Shown here in pieces: positions 51,759 through 60,423 of a DNA stretch of 64,000 nucleotides. A program made the position numbers and the translations under genes. Source of the stretch: JAIXWP01 sp041391745. Its GTDB lineage: Bacteria > Bacteroidota > Bacteroidia > Flavobacteriales_D > Sanyastnellaceae. Under the pieces are notes generated by a model that saw nothing but the letters and a program-made list of their open reading frames with translations, ran no database searches and had not been told where the DNA came from. The stretch spans positions 62,001 to 126,000 of the forward strand of contig JAWKNK010000003.1 in the NCBI GenBank assembly GCA_041391745.1, read 5' to 3'. The first letter of the stretch is position 1. Each line of letters begins with the position of its first letter.

Positions 51759-52229
51759 ATGAAACGCTATACTTCCACACTATTTCTAACGCTGTTTAGT
51801 GTGGTTCTTTTAAGTTCTTGTCAGAAAGAATTTATCGAACCAGAAAAATTAATTGAAGAGCCAACTCCAGAATACATACCTGATTCGCTGCGGGTAAATT
51901 TCATCTGGGTTGCTCCACACAATCCCGCTTCTCCGATGATTGGCGCACGCCTTGAAATGCGCGATATGACTGACTCTCTGCTCATGGTGGGGCTTGATGT
52001 AATGTCGTCACAAGACACCGTTTTTCAATGGTATGAACCAGTAGGAATTAAAAAAGACTCCTATTATTTCAAGCTAAAAAGTCCAACCGGATTGGTGCTT
52101 GACAGTTGTGCCATCGACTTCAAAGATGCTCTGGGATATGATGAATGGATCATACATAAAGACAACTTCAGTTACTACATTCAACTAACTTGGATTGATG
52201 AAAGTGATGTGACAATCACTGAAGATTAA
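51759..52229 (+). CDS. Hypothetical lipoprotein
   Basis: A 156-residue protein with a clear lipoprotein signal (FSVVLLSSCQKE, Cys at about residue 21), then a Glu/Pro-rich linker and a compact domain rich in aromatic residues (FIWVAPHNPASPMIGARLEM and on). No named family recognised. It is transcribed alone between a T9SS gene and a histidine kinase. Function unknown. Confidence 0.75.
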   Translation: MKRYTSTLFLTLFSVVLLSSCQKEFIEPEKLIEEPTPEYIPDSLRVNFIWVAPHNPASPMIGARLEMRDMTDSLLMVGLDVMSSQDTVFQWYEPVGIKKDSYYFKLKSPTGLVLDSCAIDFKDALGYDEWIIHKDNFSYYIQLTWIDESDVTITED

Positions 52230-52305
52230 TCAGTATCTTCGTGATAAGAATCACACTTCTCTACTATCTCCAGTTTTAAGTAGAATAACTCTAGTTGATC
52301 CGCCT

Positions 52306-54972
52306 ATGAGCAGCCACTCCCTCGACGAAATTACTCGTCTCCAAAATCGTATACAATCTCTCGAGCAAGAGCTCGAAGAGAATCGCATATTGACTGATCT
52401 TGCAAACGGTTATCCACACCCTGTTTTTCGTCTATCGAAGCAAGGAGAAATTCTATTTGCAAATAATCCGGCCAAGGCAATTCGCACGGTTCAGTTCTCA
52501 GGAAAAACCATGTCGTTTGAAGATTATTGGAAGTTATTTTTATCCAATTTAAAAGATGAATGGTCTGTGGCCCATACCGAAGTTTTCAATGGAGAAACCA
52601 CCTACTCATTCTATTGCAAACTGCGCCTTAGCGATGGATTTATAGATGCTTTTGGGACGGACATAGGCGAACAAAAAAGTCATATTGACCGTCTAATTTC
52701 ATCTTTCCAAAATTTTGAAAGTGCAATAATTGTAGAAGACCAATATCGCAAAATTGTAACCGCGAATCAGGCATTTTGTGACATGTTCAACGTACCTGTT
52801 GATCCCACCATTCTTGTAGGTCAAGATTGTTCCAATTCCGCACAGGAAAGCAAACATTATTTCAGAGATCCAGAAGGATTTGTTAATCGTATTGATGACA
52901 TTCTAAAGAAAAGAAATCTGGTTCTCAATGAAGAGCTCATCATGACAGACGGGCGCATTCTTCAAAGAGATTATATACCACTTTTTGTAGATGGTGAGTA
53001 CAATGGTCATTTATGGAAATACTCAGATATTACCGCAAAAAGAAATGCTGAATTCCGACTCGAGAATAGAGAGAAAAAGTTCAGAGGCATTATTGATAAT
53101 TTTAAACTCGGACTTTTAGAAGTAGACGAAAACGATGTCATTCTAAATGCGAATGAATCGTTCTGTTCAATGAGTGGTTTCAGCCAAATTGAACTCAAAG
53201 GAAAAAAAGCTTCTCACATACTATTAGACGGAGTGGAAAGTGAGGTCATGAAAGAGAAACTCTCCAATAGAAAGTCGGGCAAGGAAGAGGTTTATGAAAT
53301 TAAAATCAAAAACCGCAGACAGCAAGAAAGGTATTGGTTGATTTCTGCCTCACCACTTTTAACCGATAGCGGAGAGGTCGTGGGTTCGATTGGTATTCAT
53401 TGGGATATTACGGACATTAAGGCTCTTGAAAATGAATTGATGAAATCGCGTGAAAAAGCGGAAGAGTCATCTCGAAATAAAGCGCAATTTCTTGCCAACA
53501 TGAGCCATGAAATTCGCACACCGCTTACAGGTATTATTGGTTTGGTAGAGCAGCTTGGAAAAACCGAGTTGACTCAGATTCAAACACAACAACTTGAATT
53601 GATTAATGCCGCTTCTGGAACTTTACTCAATGTAGTAAACGACGTTTTAGATGTTTCCAAAATTGAAGCTGGTAAATTCCATTTAGAGCTCCTTCCTTTT
53701 TCCTTCCAAGATACCGTAGGTCGGATAGTGAATTTATTAAAAGTAAAGGCTCAGGAAAAAGAAATATTCTTGCATCATTCGATTGATGCTCGTATCAAAA
53801 ATCAATACCATGGCGATGCACATCGCATCAGTCAGATATTGTTCAACATAGTGGGCAATGCTATCAAGTTTACCTCCATGGGAGGCGTGGATATTCATTG
53901 TGATTTGCATCAACAAAATGAGAAGTCCGATTTTATAAAAATATCTATTCGAGATACCGGAATAGGAATGGACAAAGAGTTTATCCAACGCATGTTTGGA
54001 GAATTCGAACAAGCCGACTTTACCATGGCAAGAAAGTACGGTGGTTCGGGATTGGGCCTTCATATCACGCGCAACCTTGTGCGCCTTATGGATGGTGTAC
54101 TTCGGGTGGAAAGTGAAAAAAACAGGGGTACCTTGGTTGAAATCACCTTCCCTCTTGAAAGAACGTCAGAGACGCTGCTTTCGACGATCGACTTGCCACC
54201 ATTACAAACAGAAAAATTAAAAGGAGTAAGACTCCTCATCACCGACGATAATCCATTGAATCGAATCGTTCTAAAAACAGTTTTGGAAAAATTCGAAATG
54301 GAAATTTCTGAGGCAGACAATGGCCAAGAAGCTATTTCTGAAATCAGAAACAATGAGTTTGACATTGTGCTAATGGACGCTCAAATGCCCATTATGAATG
54401 GCCTAGAAGCCACTTCCTATATCAGAGAAAATATATCGAGAGACATTCCAATAATTGGACTCAGTGCGTCGGCGTTGGCGGAAGAAGTAAATGAGTGTTT
54501 GAATGCTGGGATGGACGACTACATCATCAAACCTTACACAGAAACTCAATTGCTAACGACACTCATCAAATGGCTCGGAAGGGCGGGATGTTCTTCTAAA
54601 ATAGAGCTCAAAAAGCTTGATCTATCAAGACTTCAGGAGTATGTAGATCATAAACCTGAATTATTGCTAAGTGTACTTCAAGCATATAATTCATTTTTAC
54701 CCAACAGTATTGACAGGTTAGAATTGGCCATAAAAAACGACAATATAGAAGCTATTCGAGCTGAAATTCATCAGATAAGACCGAACCTAGAAAACCTGAA
54801 AGTGAATCCCATGAGAATCTCATTTGCGGAACTTACTTCTAAATTAAAAGTCTATGGACTTACATCGGAAGTAAGAAATGAACTTTCAGAAATTGTGCAC
54901 ACTTCTAAAATTGTAATGATACTCATTGAAGAAGAAATCAAAAACTTGAGTACACTTGTAGCTCATGCCTGA
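52306..54972 (+). CDS. Hybrid histidine kinase (PAS, HisKA, HATPase, REC, HPt-like)
   Basis: An 888-residue soluble-looking hybrid kinase with no clear transmembrane segments. A short N-terminal coiled coil is followed by three PAS-like domains (about 20-375). HisKA has the phospho-His in ANMSHEIRTP (H401), and the HATPase G2 box is YGGSGLGLHI. A receiver has the phospho-Asp in IVLMDAQMP (D691). The C-terminal part is HPt-like (RAEIHQIRPNLENL, possible His). The next gene is a REC-SpoIIE phosphatase, a likely signalling partner. Signal unknown. Confidence 0.92.
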   Translation: MSSHSLDEITRLQNRIQSLEQELEENRILTDLANGYPHPVFRLSKQGEILFANNPAKAIRTVQFSGKTMSFEDYWKLFLSNLKDEWSVAHTEVFNGETTYSFYCKLRLSDGFIDAFGTDIGEQKSHIDRLISSFQNFESAIIVEDQYRKIVTANQAFCDMFNVPVDPTILVGQDCSNSAQESKHYFRDPEGFVNRIDDILKKRNLVLNEELIMTDGRILQRDYIPLFVDGEYNGHLWKYSDITAKRNAEFRLENREKKFRGIIDNFKLGLLEVDENDVILNANESFCSMSGFSQIELKGKKASHILLDGVESEVMKEKLSNRKSGKEEVYEIKIKNRRQQERYWLISASPLLTDSGEVVGSIGIHWDITDIKALENELMKSREKAEESSRNKAQFLANMSHEIRTPLTGIIGLVEQLGKTELTQIQTQQLELINAASGTLLNVVNDVLDVSKIEAGKFHLELLPFSFQDTVGRIVNLLKVKAQEKEIFLHHSIDARIKNQYHGDAHRISQILFNIVGNAIKFTSMGGVDIHCDLHQQNEKSDFIKISIRDTGIGMDKEFIQRMFGEFEQADFTMARKYGGSGLGLHITRNLVRLMDGVLRVESEKNRGTLVEITFPLERTSETLLSTIDLPPLQTEKLKGVRLLITDDNPLNRIVLKTVLEKFEMEISEADNGQEAISEIRNNEFDIVLMDAQMPIMNGLEATSYIRENISRDIPIIGLSASALAEEVNECLNAGMDDYIIKPYTETQLLTTLIKWLGRAGCSSKIELKKLDLSRLQEYVDHKPELLLSVLQAYNSFLPNSIDRLELAIKNDNIEAIRAEIHQIRPNLENLKVNPMRISFAELTSKLKVYGLTSEVRNELSEIVHTSKIVMILIEEEIKNLSTLVAHA

Positions 54973-55066
54973 TTTTAAACTTCTCATGCCTAAAAGAGAA
55001 GTTCCAGATTTGTGCTGACATATTTGCGTTCGCGGTTTGCCTTAACCTCAAACCATTACTCTGTAC

Positions 55067-56322
55067 ATGACCACGCGACAACAAAAGTACATTCTCCTAG
55101 TGGATGATGAATCTATCATCTTAAACGTGCTCGCGCATCATTTACAAAGATTCGTTTCTGAAGAATATGAAGTACTAAAGTGCATGTCTGGTGAAGAAGC
55201 TCTCAAACTTGTTGATCAGATAATCGAAGAAGGTGGACTTATTGGTTGCGTTATATCCGATTATCTTATGCACCCTATGCGCGGAAGTGATTTACTTGTA
55301 GCGTTAGATGCGAAAATTCCCAACGCTAAAAAAATAATGCTCACCGGCCAGGCCGATTTGCAAGCAGTAGCTGAAGTGCTTACAAAGATGGACCTTTTCA
55401 GATACATCACAAAGCCATGGGAACCAAAAGACCTCGAGCTTACCGTTACAGAGGCATTGAGGATGTTTGACAATGAAATCAGACTTCGTTTGCAGAACGA
55501 GGAATTGACAAAAATAAAAGAGTCACTTGAGGCAACAGTTGCAGAGCGCACACGTGAATTGCTGCGTAAAAACACTGAACTAGAACAAGGACTAGAATAT
55601 GCAAGGCATATCCAAGAATGTTTCCTTCCTGACAGTTTCAGAGCGAGTGAGTACCTTAAAAACTTACACATTTTCAATTCTCCTGCCACTTCCATATCAG
55701 GTGATTTCGCTTGGTATAGATATCAAGACGACAAGGTGCTCTTCGCATTGGGGGATTCTACGGGACACGGACTTGGAGGAGCGCTTATAACAGTTTTAGC
55801 AACTGATATTCTAAGTGAAAAAACACTTAAAAACGGTCATGAAGCCTCGCTTTCAGAGATTATACGCCATACCATTTCGGATCTACGTGGACGTTTTGCT
55901 AACCAACAGATCATTTGGTGAACAAGCGGGGAATAGATCTTTCCATCGTTCGAATTGATTTGAACACAAAACAAATGGAATGGGCGGCACTCAACGGAAG
56001 CATCTTTGTAGTTGATGAAAATAATCACTCTCAAATCTTGTCTAAATCAAGAGGATTTTTCCACTCTGCATCCTACGAAACCAATATCTGTTCAGGTCAA
56101 TTAGACATCGCCAATAAAAAAGTGGTAATGTGCAGTGATGGTCTTTATGATCAGCTCAACGGTGATACGGGCAAGCGACTTAAAATTAGTGGTCTTATCA
56201 ATGCCATTGAAGAAAACCGTGTCTTCTCAAATGGCATTTGTATGATCGAAACTATTTTTAATGAATGGCGAAATGGCACCGATCAAACCGATGATGCCAT
56301 GTGGATTAGCTTCGAAGTTTAA
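55067..56322 (+). CDS. Response regulator with SpoIIE-type phosphatase domain, frame-disrupted
   Basis: A receiver domain (about 1-125, DDESIILNVL, phospho-Asp in VISDYLMHP, D65, and ITKPWEPKDL), then a coiled coil (about 138-185), then a PPM/SpoIIE phosphatase domain (SGDFAWYRYQ, GDSTGHGLGGAL). The first frame ends at 55921; the phosphatase continues in another frame (IDLSIVRIDL ... VVMCSDGLYDQLNG ... TDDAMWISFEV) to 56322, with one or two indels near 55895-55930. Probable output of the upstream hybrid kinase; it may act on an anti-sigma antagonist in a partner-switch path. Confidence 0.88.
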
Positions 56323-57849
56323 TTAGTGCTTGAAGTGGCGAATACCTGTCAGGTACATCGCCATGTTGTGAGCATTACAATAGTCAATACTAGCTTGATC
56401 TTTGATACTTCCACCAGGTTGAACCACCGCATTTACACCTGCATTGTCTGCGATCTCCACGCAATCTGGGAATGGGAAAAATGCATCACTTGCCATAACA
56501 GCTCCCGATAAATCGAATCCAAAGTTGTTCGCTTTTTCAATTGCTTGTCTTAATGCATCAACACGTGAAGTTTGACCTGTTCCGCTTGCGCACAATTGCT
56601 GATTTTTAGCTAAAACTATGGTGTTACTTTTTGTGTGCTTCACAATTTTATTAGCAAACACCAAGTCCTCAATTTGTGATGCATTAGCCGTATGATCGGT
56701 AGCCAATTTGAAATCAGATGCAGCTTCTGTATTTAAATCTCTGTCCTGATATAAATATCCATTCAACAATGAACGCACTTGCGTTTTCGGAAGAGATACC
56801 TCATTTCTTTTTAAAATAATCCGATTCACCTTCGTTTGCATCACCGCCAATCCATCTTTATCGAAATCTGGAGCGATGACTACTTCGCAAAACAATTCAT
56901 GAATCTTCAAACTTGTGGCGTGATCGATAGGAACATTAGAAATCAAAACACCTCCAAAAGCACTCACTGGATCACAAGCTAAGGCTGCTTCGTATGCCTC
57001 CAACACAGTATCGCGAGAAGCAATACCACAAGCATTGTTGTGCTTTAAAATGGCGAAGGTTGGCTTTCCTCCTGCAAACTCATCGATCAGGTTCACAGCA
57101 GCATCTACGTCGAGAAGGTTGTTGTAAGATAGTTCTTTACCATTCAACTTTGTAAACAACGCATCTAAATCGCCATAGAAAACACCGCGCTGGTGAGGAT
57201 TTTCACCGTATCTCAAAGATTGCTTGTTAGATTCCACAGCACGCAATGATCCAATCTCCTCACCTAGGAAATACTGGTAAATTTTTGAATCGTAATGTGA
57301 AGAAACTTCAAAGGCCATTTTCGCAAATTGCTTTCTGTCTTCCATTGTCGTTTCCCCATTTTTTTCTTTCAGCACTTCCAACAAGTCAGCATATTCACGT
57401 TGTGATGGAACAATAATTACATCGTTGTAATTTTTAGCCGCTCCGCGAATAAGTGAGATTCCACCGATATCTATTTTCTCAATAATATCTTCATGAGAAG
57501 CGCCTGAAGCCACCGTTTTCTCGAACGGATACAAATCAACAATGACACAGTCGATAGCCGGAATTTCAAACTCTTGAACGGCATTCAGATCGCCTTGATT
57601 TTCTCTTCTGTATAAAATCCCTCCAAATATTTTCGGATGAAGCGTTTTAACTCGCCCTCCCAAAATGCTTGGATAGCCCGTCAATTCTTCAACAGGTGTA
57701 ACTGCGATTCCCAATTTTTCAATAAAATCTTGTGTACCTCCAGTAGAGTAAATTTGAACTCCGAGTCTGTCCATTTCGCGAACGATAGGCTCAAGACCGT
57801 CTTTGTGAAATACTGAAATTAGGGCTGAAGAAATTTTACGCAAACTCAC
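56323..57849 (-). CDS. purH: Bifunctional AICAR transformylase/IMP cyclohydrolase
   Basis: A 508-residue enzyme for the last two steps of purine synthesis. The N-terminal IMP cyclohydrolase (about 1-195) has IYSTGGTQDFIEKLG and GGRVKTLHPKIFGGIL. The C-terminal transformylase has LRYGENPHQRGVFYG, FAILKHNNACGIA and SAFGGVLIS, and ends SIDYCNAHNMAMYLTGIRHF. Convergent with the REC-SpoIIE gene with no gap. A promoter box lies 27 nt upstream. Confidence 0.97.
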   Translation of the reverse strand: MSLRKISSALISVFHKDGLEPIVREMDRLGVQIYSTGGTQDFIEKLGIAVTPVEELTGYPSILGGRVKTLHPKIFGGILYRRENQGDLNAVQEFEIPAIDCVIVDLYPFEKTVASGASHEDIIEKIDIGGISLIRGAAKNYNDVIIVPSQREYADLLEVLKEKNGETTMEDRKQFAKMAFEVSSHYDSKIYQYFLGEEIGSLRAVESNKQSLRYGENPHQRGVFYGDLDALFTKLNGKELSYNNLLDVDAAVNLIDEFAGGKPTFAILKHNNACGIASRDTVLEAYEAALACDPVSAFGGVLISNVPIDHATSLKIHELFCEVVIAPDFDKDGLAVMQTKVNRIILKRNEVSLPKTQVRSLLNGYLYQDRDLNTEAASDFKLATDHTANASQIEDLVFANKIVKHTKSNTIVLAKNQQLCASGTGQTSRVDALRQAIEKANNFGFDLSGAVMASDAFFPFPDCVEIADNAGVNAVVQPGGSIKDQASIDYCNAHNMAMYLTGIRHFKH

Positions 57850-57875
57850 GACTGTAGGATTTTTGAATTTGCGCG

Positions 57876-57883
57876 CAAATGTA
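57876..57883 (-). promoter_or_regulatory. -7 promoter box for purH
   Basis: TACATTTG on the minus strand, exact TAnnTTTG match 27 nt upstream of the purH ATG. A palindrome-like TTTGCGCGCAAA sits directly downstream and could be an operator. Confidence 0.6.
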
Positions 57884-57906
57884 CGCTAAAAAAGAGACTG
57901 GAAATT

Positions 57907-58605
57907 TTAATTATTTCTCCTCAGGCTCGTCGTCCTTTTTCGCTTTTTTAATTTATGCTTGTACGAAGCCACAATGATGTAGTCAAACTGAGGCACAGAT
58001 GAAGTTAGGTTTTGCTGTACGAGATAACCCAAACTGATAAAGTTTCGCTTATTTATTTTTCGTTCTACCGAAGCTGTACATCTCCAATCACTCCACTCTA
58101 GCCGGTAATTATTTCCCTTGCTGTGAAAGAATTCGTAGGAAAGACCAAGCTCCCATTTTTTTATCGCATCGTATTTGATTGAAACCTTATTTCTCCAAGT
58201 AGTTACAAAATCCGCATCTCGATCGGATCTACTATCTTCCAAATTGCCTTGGTAGCGCGTAGCCAGTGAAATATCACCCCATTCAAATTTGATTTTATAT
58301 GAAATTCCAAATTGCGCACGTTGGCGATAAGAAAAATAATTATTGCGGTTGCGATATCCTGTTCTATAAGTCAAGCTCACACTCCAAGGCCCAGGAAGAC
58401 TGTAATCTAGCCCCGCATCCACGAAATAAGATCCAACCTCAGTAATGTTGTTTTGAAAGCGCACTTCTGGCGCAAGCGACCAAGACAACTTCTTTGTAAA
58501 GTCCGACTGGACTTTGTAAGATGTCCAAAGTCCTGCATCATTATCTTGGGCTAAACTGACAATGGAAACAAGCGTTAATATGAAGAGCAGCTTAAGGCTT
58601 TTCAT
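57907..58605 (-). CDS. DUF2490 domain protein, probable outer-membrane barrel
   Basis: A 232-residue protein with a signal peptide (MKSLKLLFILTLVSIVSLAQ) and a series of amphipathic beta strands with aromatic ends (WSVSLTYRTGYRNRNNYFSY, ISLATRYQGNLEDS, RNFISLGYLVQQNL). The DUF2490 family is widespread in Bacteroidota and Proteobacteria without a known role. It is last in a likely yebC-lipoprotein-DUF2490 operon. Confidence 0.85.
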   Translation of the reverse strand: MKSLKLLFILTLVSIVSLAQDNDAGLWTSYKVQSDFTKKLSWSLAPEVRFQNNITEVGSYFVDAGLDYSLPGPWSVSLTYRTGYRNRNNYFSYRQRAQFGISYKIKFEWGDISLATRYQGNLEDSRSDRDADFVTTWRNKVSIKYDAIKKWELGLSYEFFHSKGNNYRLEWSDWRCTASVERKINKRNFISLGYLVQQNLTSSVPQFDYIIVASYKHKLKKRKRTTSLRRNN

Positions 58606-59011
58606 AGATAGTGATTACTCCCAAGTCCAAGTTTTTCTTTTCTATCCGTAATCTCTACCGATCTTTTAATCACCTTCGAGAAGCATCAATTCCTGATTGT
58701 CCTGTGGTGTCCTCACTATACACATAAATGGTGTAGTTTCCTTTTCTCAAGTTTTTAAACTCAAACTCCCCATCATAATTGGTCCAGATCCGGTCGCTAG
58801 GGCTTACGTTGTCACCATACACGATATAGACATCTTCATCTGCAGCCGCCACGGTGTACTGATAAGTAGCACTATTGGCTGGAATCAAACGATAATCTTT
58901 GTTGATTTTGCCTTTGATAGTTGCGTATCCCCCTTCACCTTCTTCCTTTGTGCAAGAAGCAATAAATACCATGGCCACGATGGTGGCTAGAAAGATTATC
59001 TGTCGTTTCAT
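58592..59011 (-). CDS. Small lipoprotein with CarboxypepD-like fold, 3' end frame-disrupted
   Basis: An intact frame from 59011 to 58670 (113 residues) with a lipobox (VFIASCTKEE) and a beta-sandwich reading like a carboxypeptidase regulatory domain (FEFKNLRKGNYTIYVYSED). After GID the frame breaks near 58678. The next frame gives VIKRSVEITDRKEKL, and with a second indel VITIYEKP and stop at 58592-58594, overlapping the DUF2490 start. The longer form fits family length better. Role unknown, likely paired with DUF2490. Confidence 0.75.
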
Positions 59012-59020
59012 GTCTGTGAA

Positions 59021-59733
59021 TTATTTCAAATTATGATATACAGCTTGTACATCATCATCTTCTTCTATCTTTTCTACCAGTTCCAAAATCTCGTCCACCT
59101 GATCTTCTGTGATTTCAGCAAATGAGTTTGGAATGCGCTCTAGTCCAGCTTTTGTTACAGTGATATTTTGCTCTTCTAATGCTTTTTGCATTTTTCCGAA
59201 ATCGCCGAAAGCCGTGTAAATTACCACTTCATTCTCCTCAAGCTCCATACTTTCCAATCCGTGATCAATCCATTCCAATTCCATTTCTTCATAGTTTGGA
59301 AGGTTCTCTTGCGCAATTCTGAATACGCCTTTTCTTTCAAAGATAAAACTCAAAGAACCGCTTGTACCTAATGCTCCGCCGCCTCTGTTGAAATACATTC
59401 TCACATTGGCAACTGTTCTTGTTGGGTTGTCGGTAGCAGTTTCTACCAAAATAGGAACTCCATATGGTCCATATCCTTCATATACCACCTCCTCATAGTT
59501 CGATGTATCCTTACTCACAGCACGCTTAATGGCAGCGTCTACCCTATCTTTAGGCATATTCACTCCTTTCGCGTTGGCCATCGCCTGACGCAAACGAGGG
59601 TTATACTCCGAATCAGGACCGCCTGCTTTTACCGCCAATCGCAATTTCCTTCCCCAATACGCGTAAAAGCCTTTGCCATCTTGTCGTAACGGGCAAACAT
59701 CTTATGCTTTCTCTTTTCGAATATTCTTCCCAT
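59021..59733 (-). CDS. YebC/PmpR family protein, frame-disrupted near the N-terminus
   Basis: YebC family proteins act as transcription regulators or help ribosomes through proline runs, depending on the subtype. ATG 59733 starts MGRIFEKRKHKMFARYDKMA. Two extra G in short G runs near 59662 and 59647 break the frame, after which AVKAGGPDSEYNPRLRQAMA continues to 59021 without further problem. The ORF from 59644 alone lacks the first 29 or so residues. The full span is given. First gene of a probable three-gene operon with its own promoter. Confidence 0.9.
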
Positions 59734-59755
59734 AATTTTCTAATTATCAATAGCG

Positions 59756-59763
59756 CAAACTTA
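59756..59763 (-). promoter_or_regulatory. Promoter of the yebC operon
   Basis: TAAGTTTG on the minus strand with TTG at 59784-59786 (spacing 20), a good match to both boxes of the Bacteroidota promoter. The ATG at 59733 is 22 nt downstream, supporting the reconstructed start. Confidence 0.7.
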
Positions 59764-59823
59764 ACACCTTATCCATTTTCCCACAATAGCTAAATTCTAA
59801 GGCTATTTTTTCTCATTGTAAAT

Positions 59824-59831
59824 TACATTTG
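59824..59831 (+). promoter_or_regulatory. -7 promoter box for tdk
   Basis: TACATTTG, exact TAnnTTTG, only 6 nt before ATG 59838. Transcription would begin at or near the start codon, so the tdk mRNA may be leaderless. The in-frame TTG at 59829 lies inside this box and is unlikely as a start. Confidence 0.65.
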
Positions 59832-59837
59832 CAATCT

Positions 59838-60422
59838 ATGTTTTTGGAGAACACACTCAATAGAGGCCGTCAGCAAGGTTGGATAGAAGTTATCTGCGGC
59901 TCAATGTTTTCGGGTAAAACGGAAGAATTAATCCGTCGCCTGAAAAGGGCGGAGTTCGCCAAAATGAAGGTCGAAATCTTCAAGCCAAAAATTGATGTGC
60001 GCTACAGTGAAGAAGACGTTGTGAGTCACGACAGAACCACTATACGTTCTACCGCCATCGAACACAGTTCACAGTTGCTTATCCTCGCATCTGATGTTGA
60101 AGTAATCGGAATCGATGAAGCGCAATTCTTTGATAGTGGCCTTCCAGAAGTGTGTAATCAACTCGCCAATCAAGGCATCAGAGTCATCATTGCCGGTCTC
60201 GACATGGACTACTTAGGGCGCCCATTCGGTCCTATGCCTCACCTGCTGGCGATTGCAGAATTCGTTACAAAAGTTCATGCGATTTGTCTCAAAACAGGAC
60301 ATCTTGCAAATCACTCTTATAGACTTTCAGAGAATGATTCGCTGGTTCAGCTCGGAGAAAAGGAAAGTTATATTCCCCTTTCGAGAGCCGCATTCAATGA
60401 AGCTATGAAAAACAAAAAATAA
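59838..60422 (+). CDS. tdk: Thymidine kinase
   Basis: A 194-residue type II thymidine kinase for nucleoside salvage. P-loop GSMFSGKTEELIRR (Walker A), IGIDEAQFF (Walker B and catalytic Glu), and the lasso/zinc part ICLKTGHLANHSYRL. ATG 59838 (MFLENTLNRG) is preferred over the upstream TTG given the promoter position. It lies 1 nt before the murF-alr start, so the two form an operon. Confidence 0.96.
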   Translation: MFLENTLNRGRQQGWIEVICGSMFSGKTEELIRRLKRAEFAKMKVEIFKPKIDVRYSEEDVVSHDRTTIRSTAIEHSSQLLILASDVEVIGIDEAQFFDSGLPEVCNQLANQGIRVIIAGLDMDYLGRPFGPMPHLLAIAEFVTKVHAICLKTGHLANHSYRLSENDSLVQLGEKESYIPLSRAAFNEAMKNKK

Positions 60423-60423
60423 T

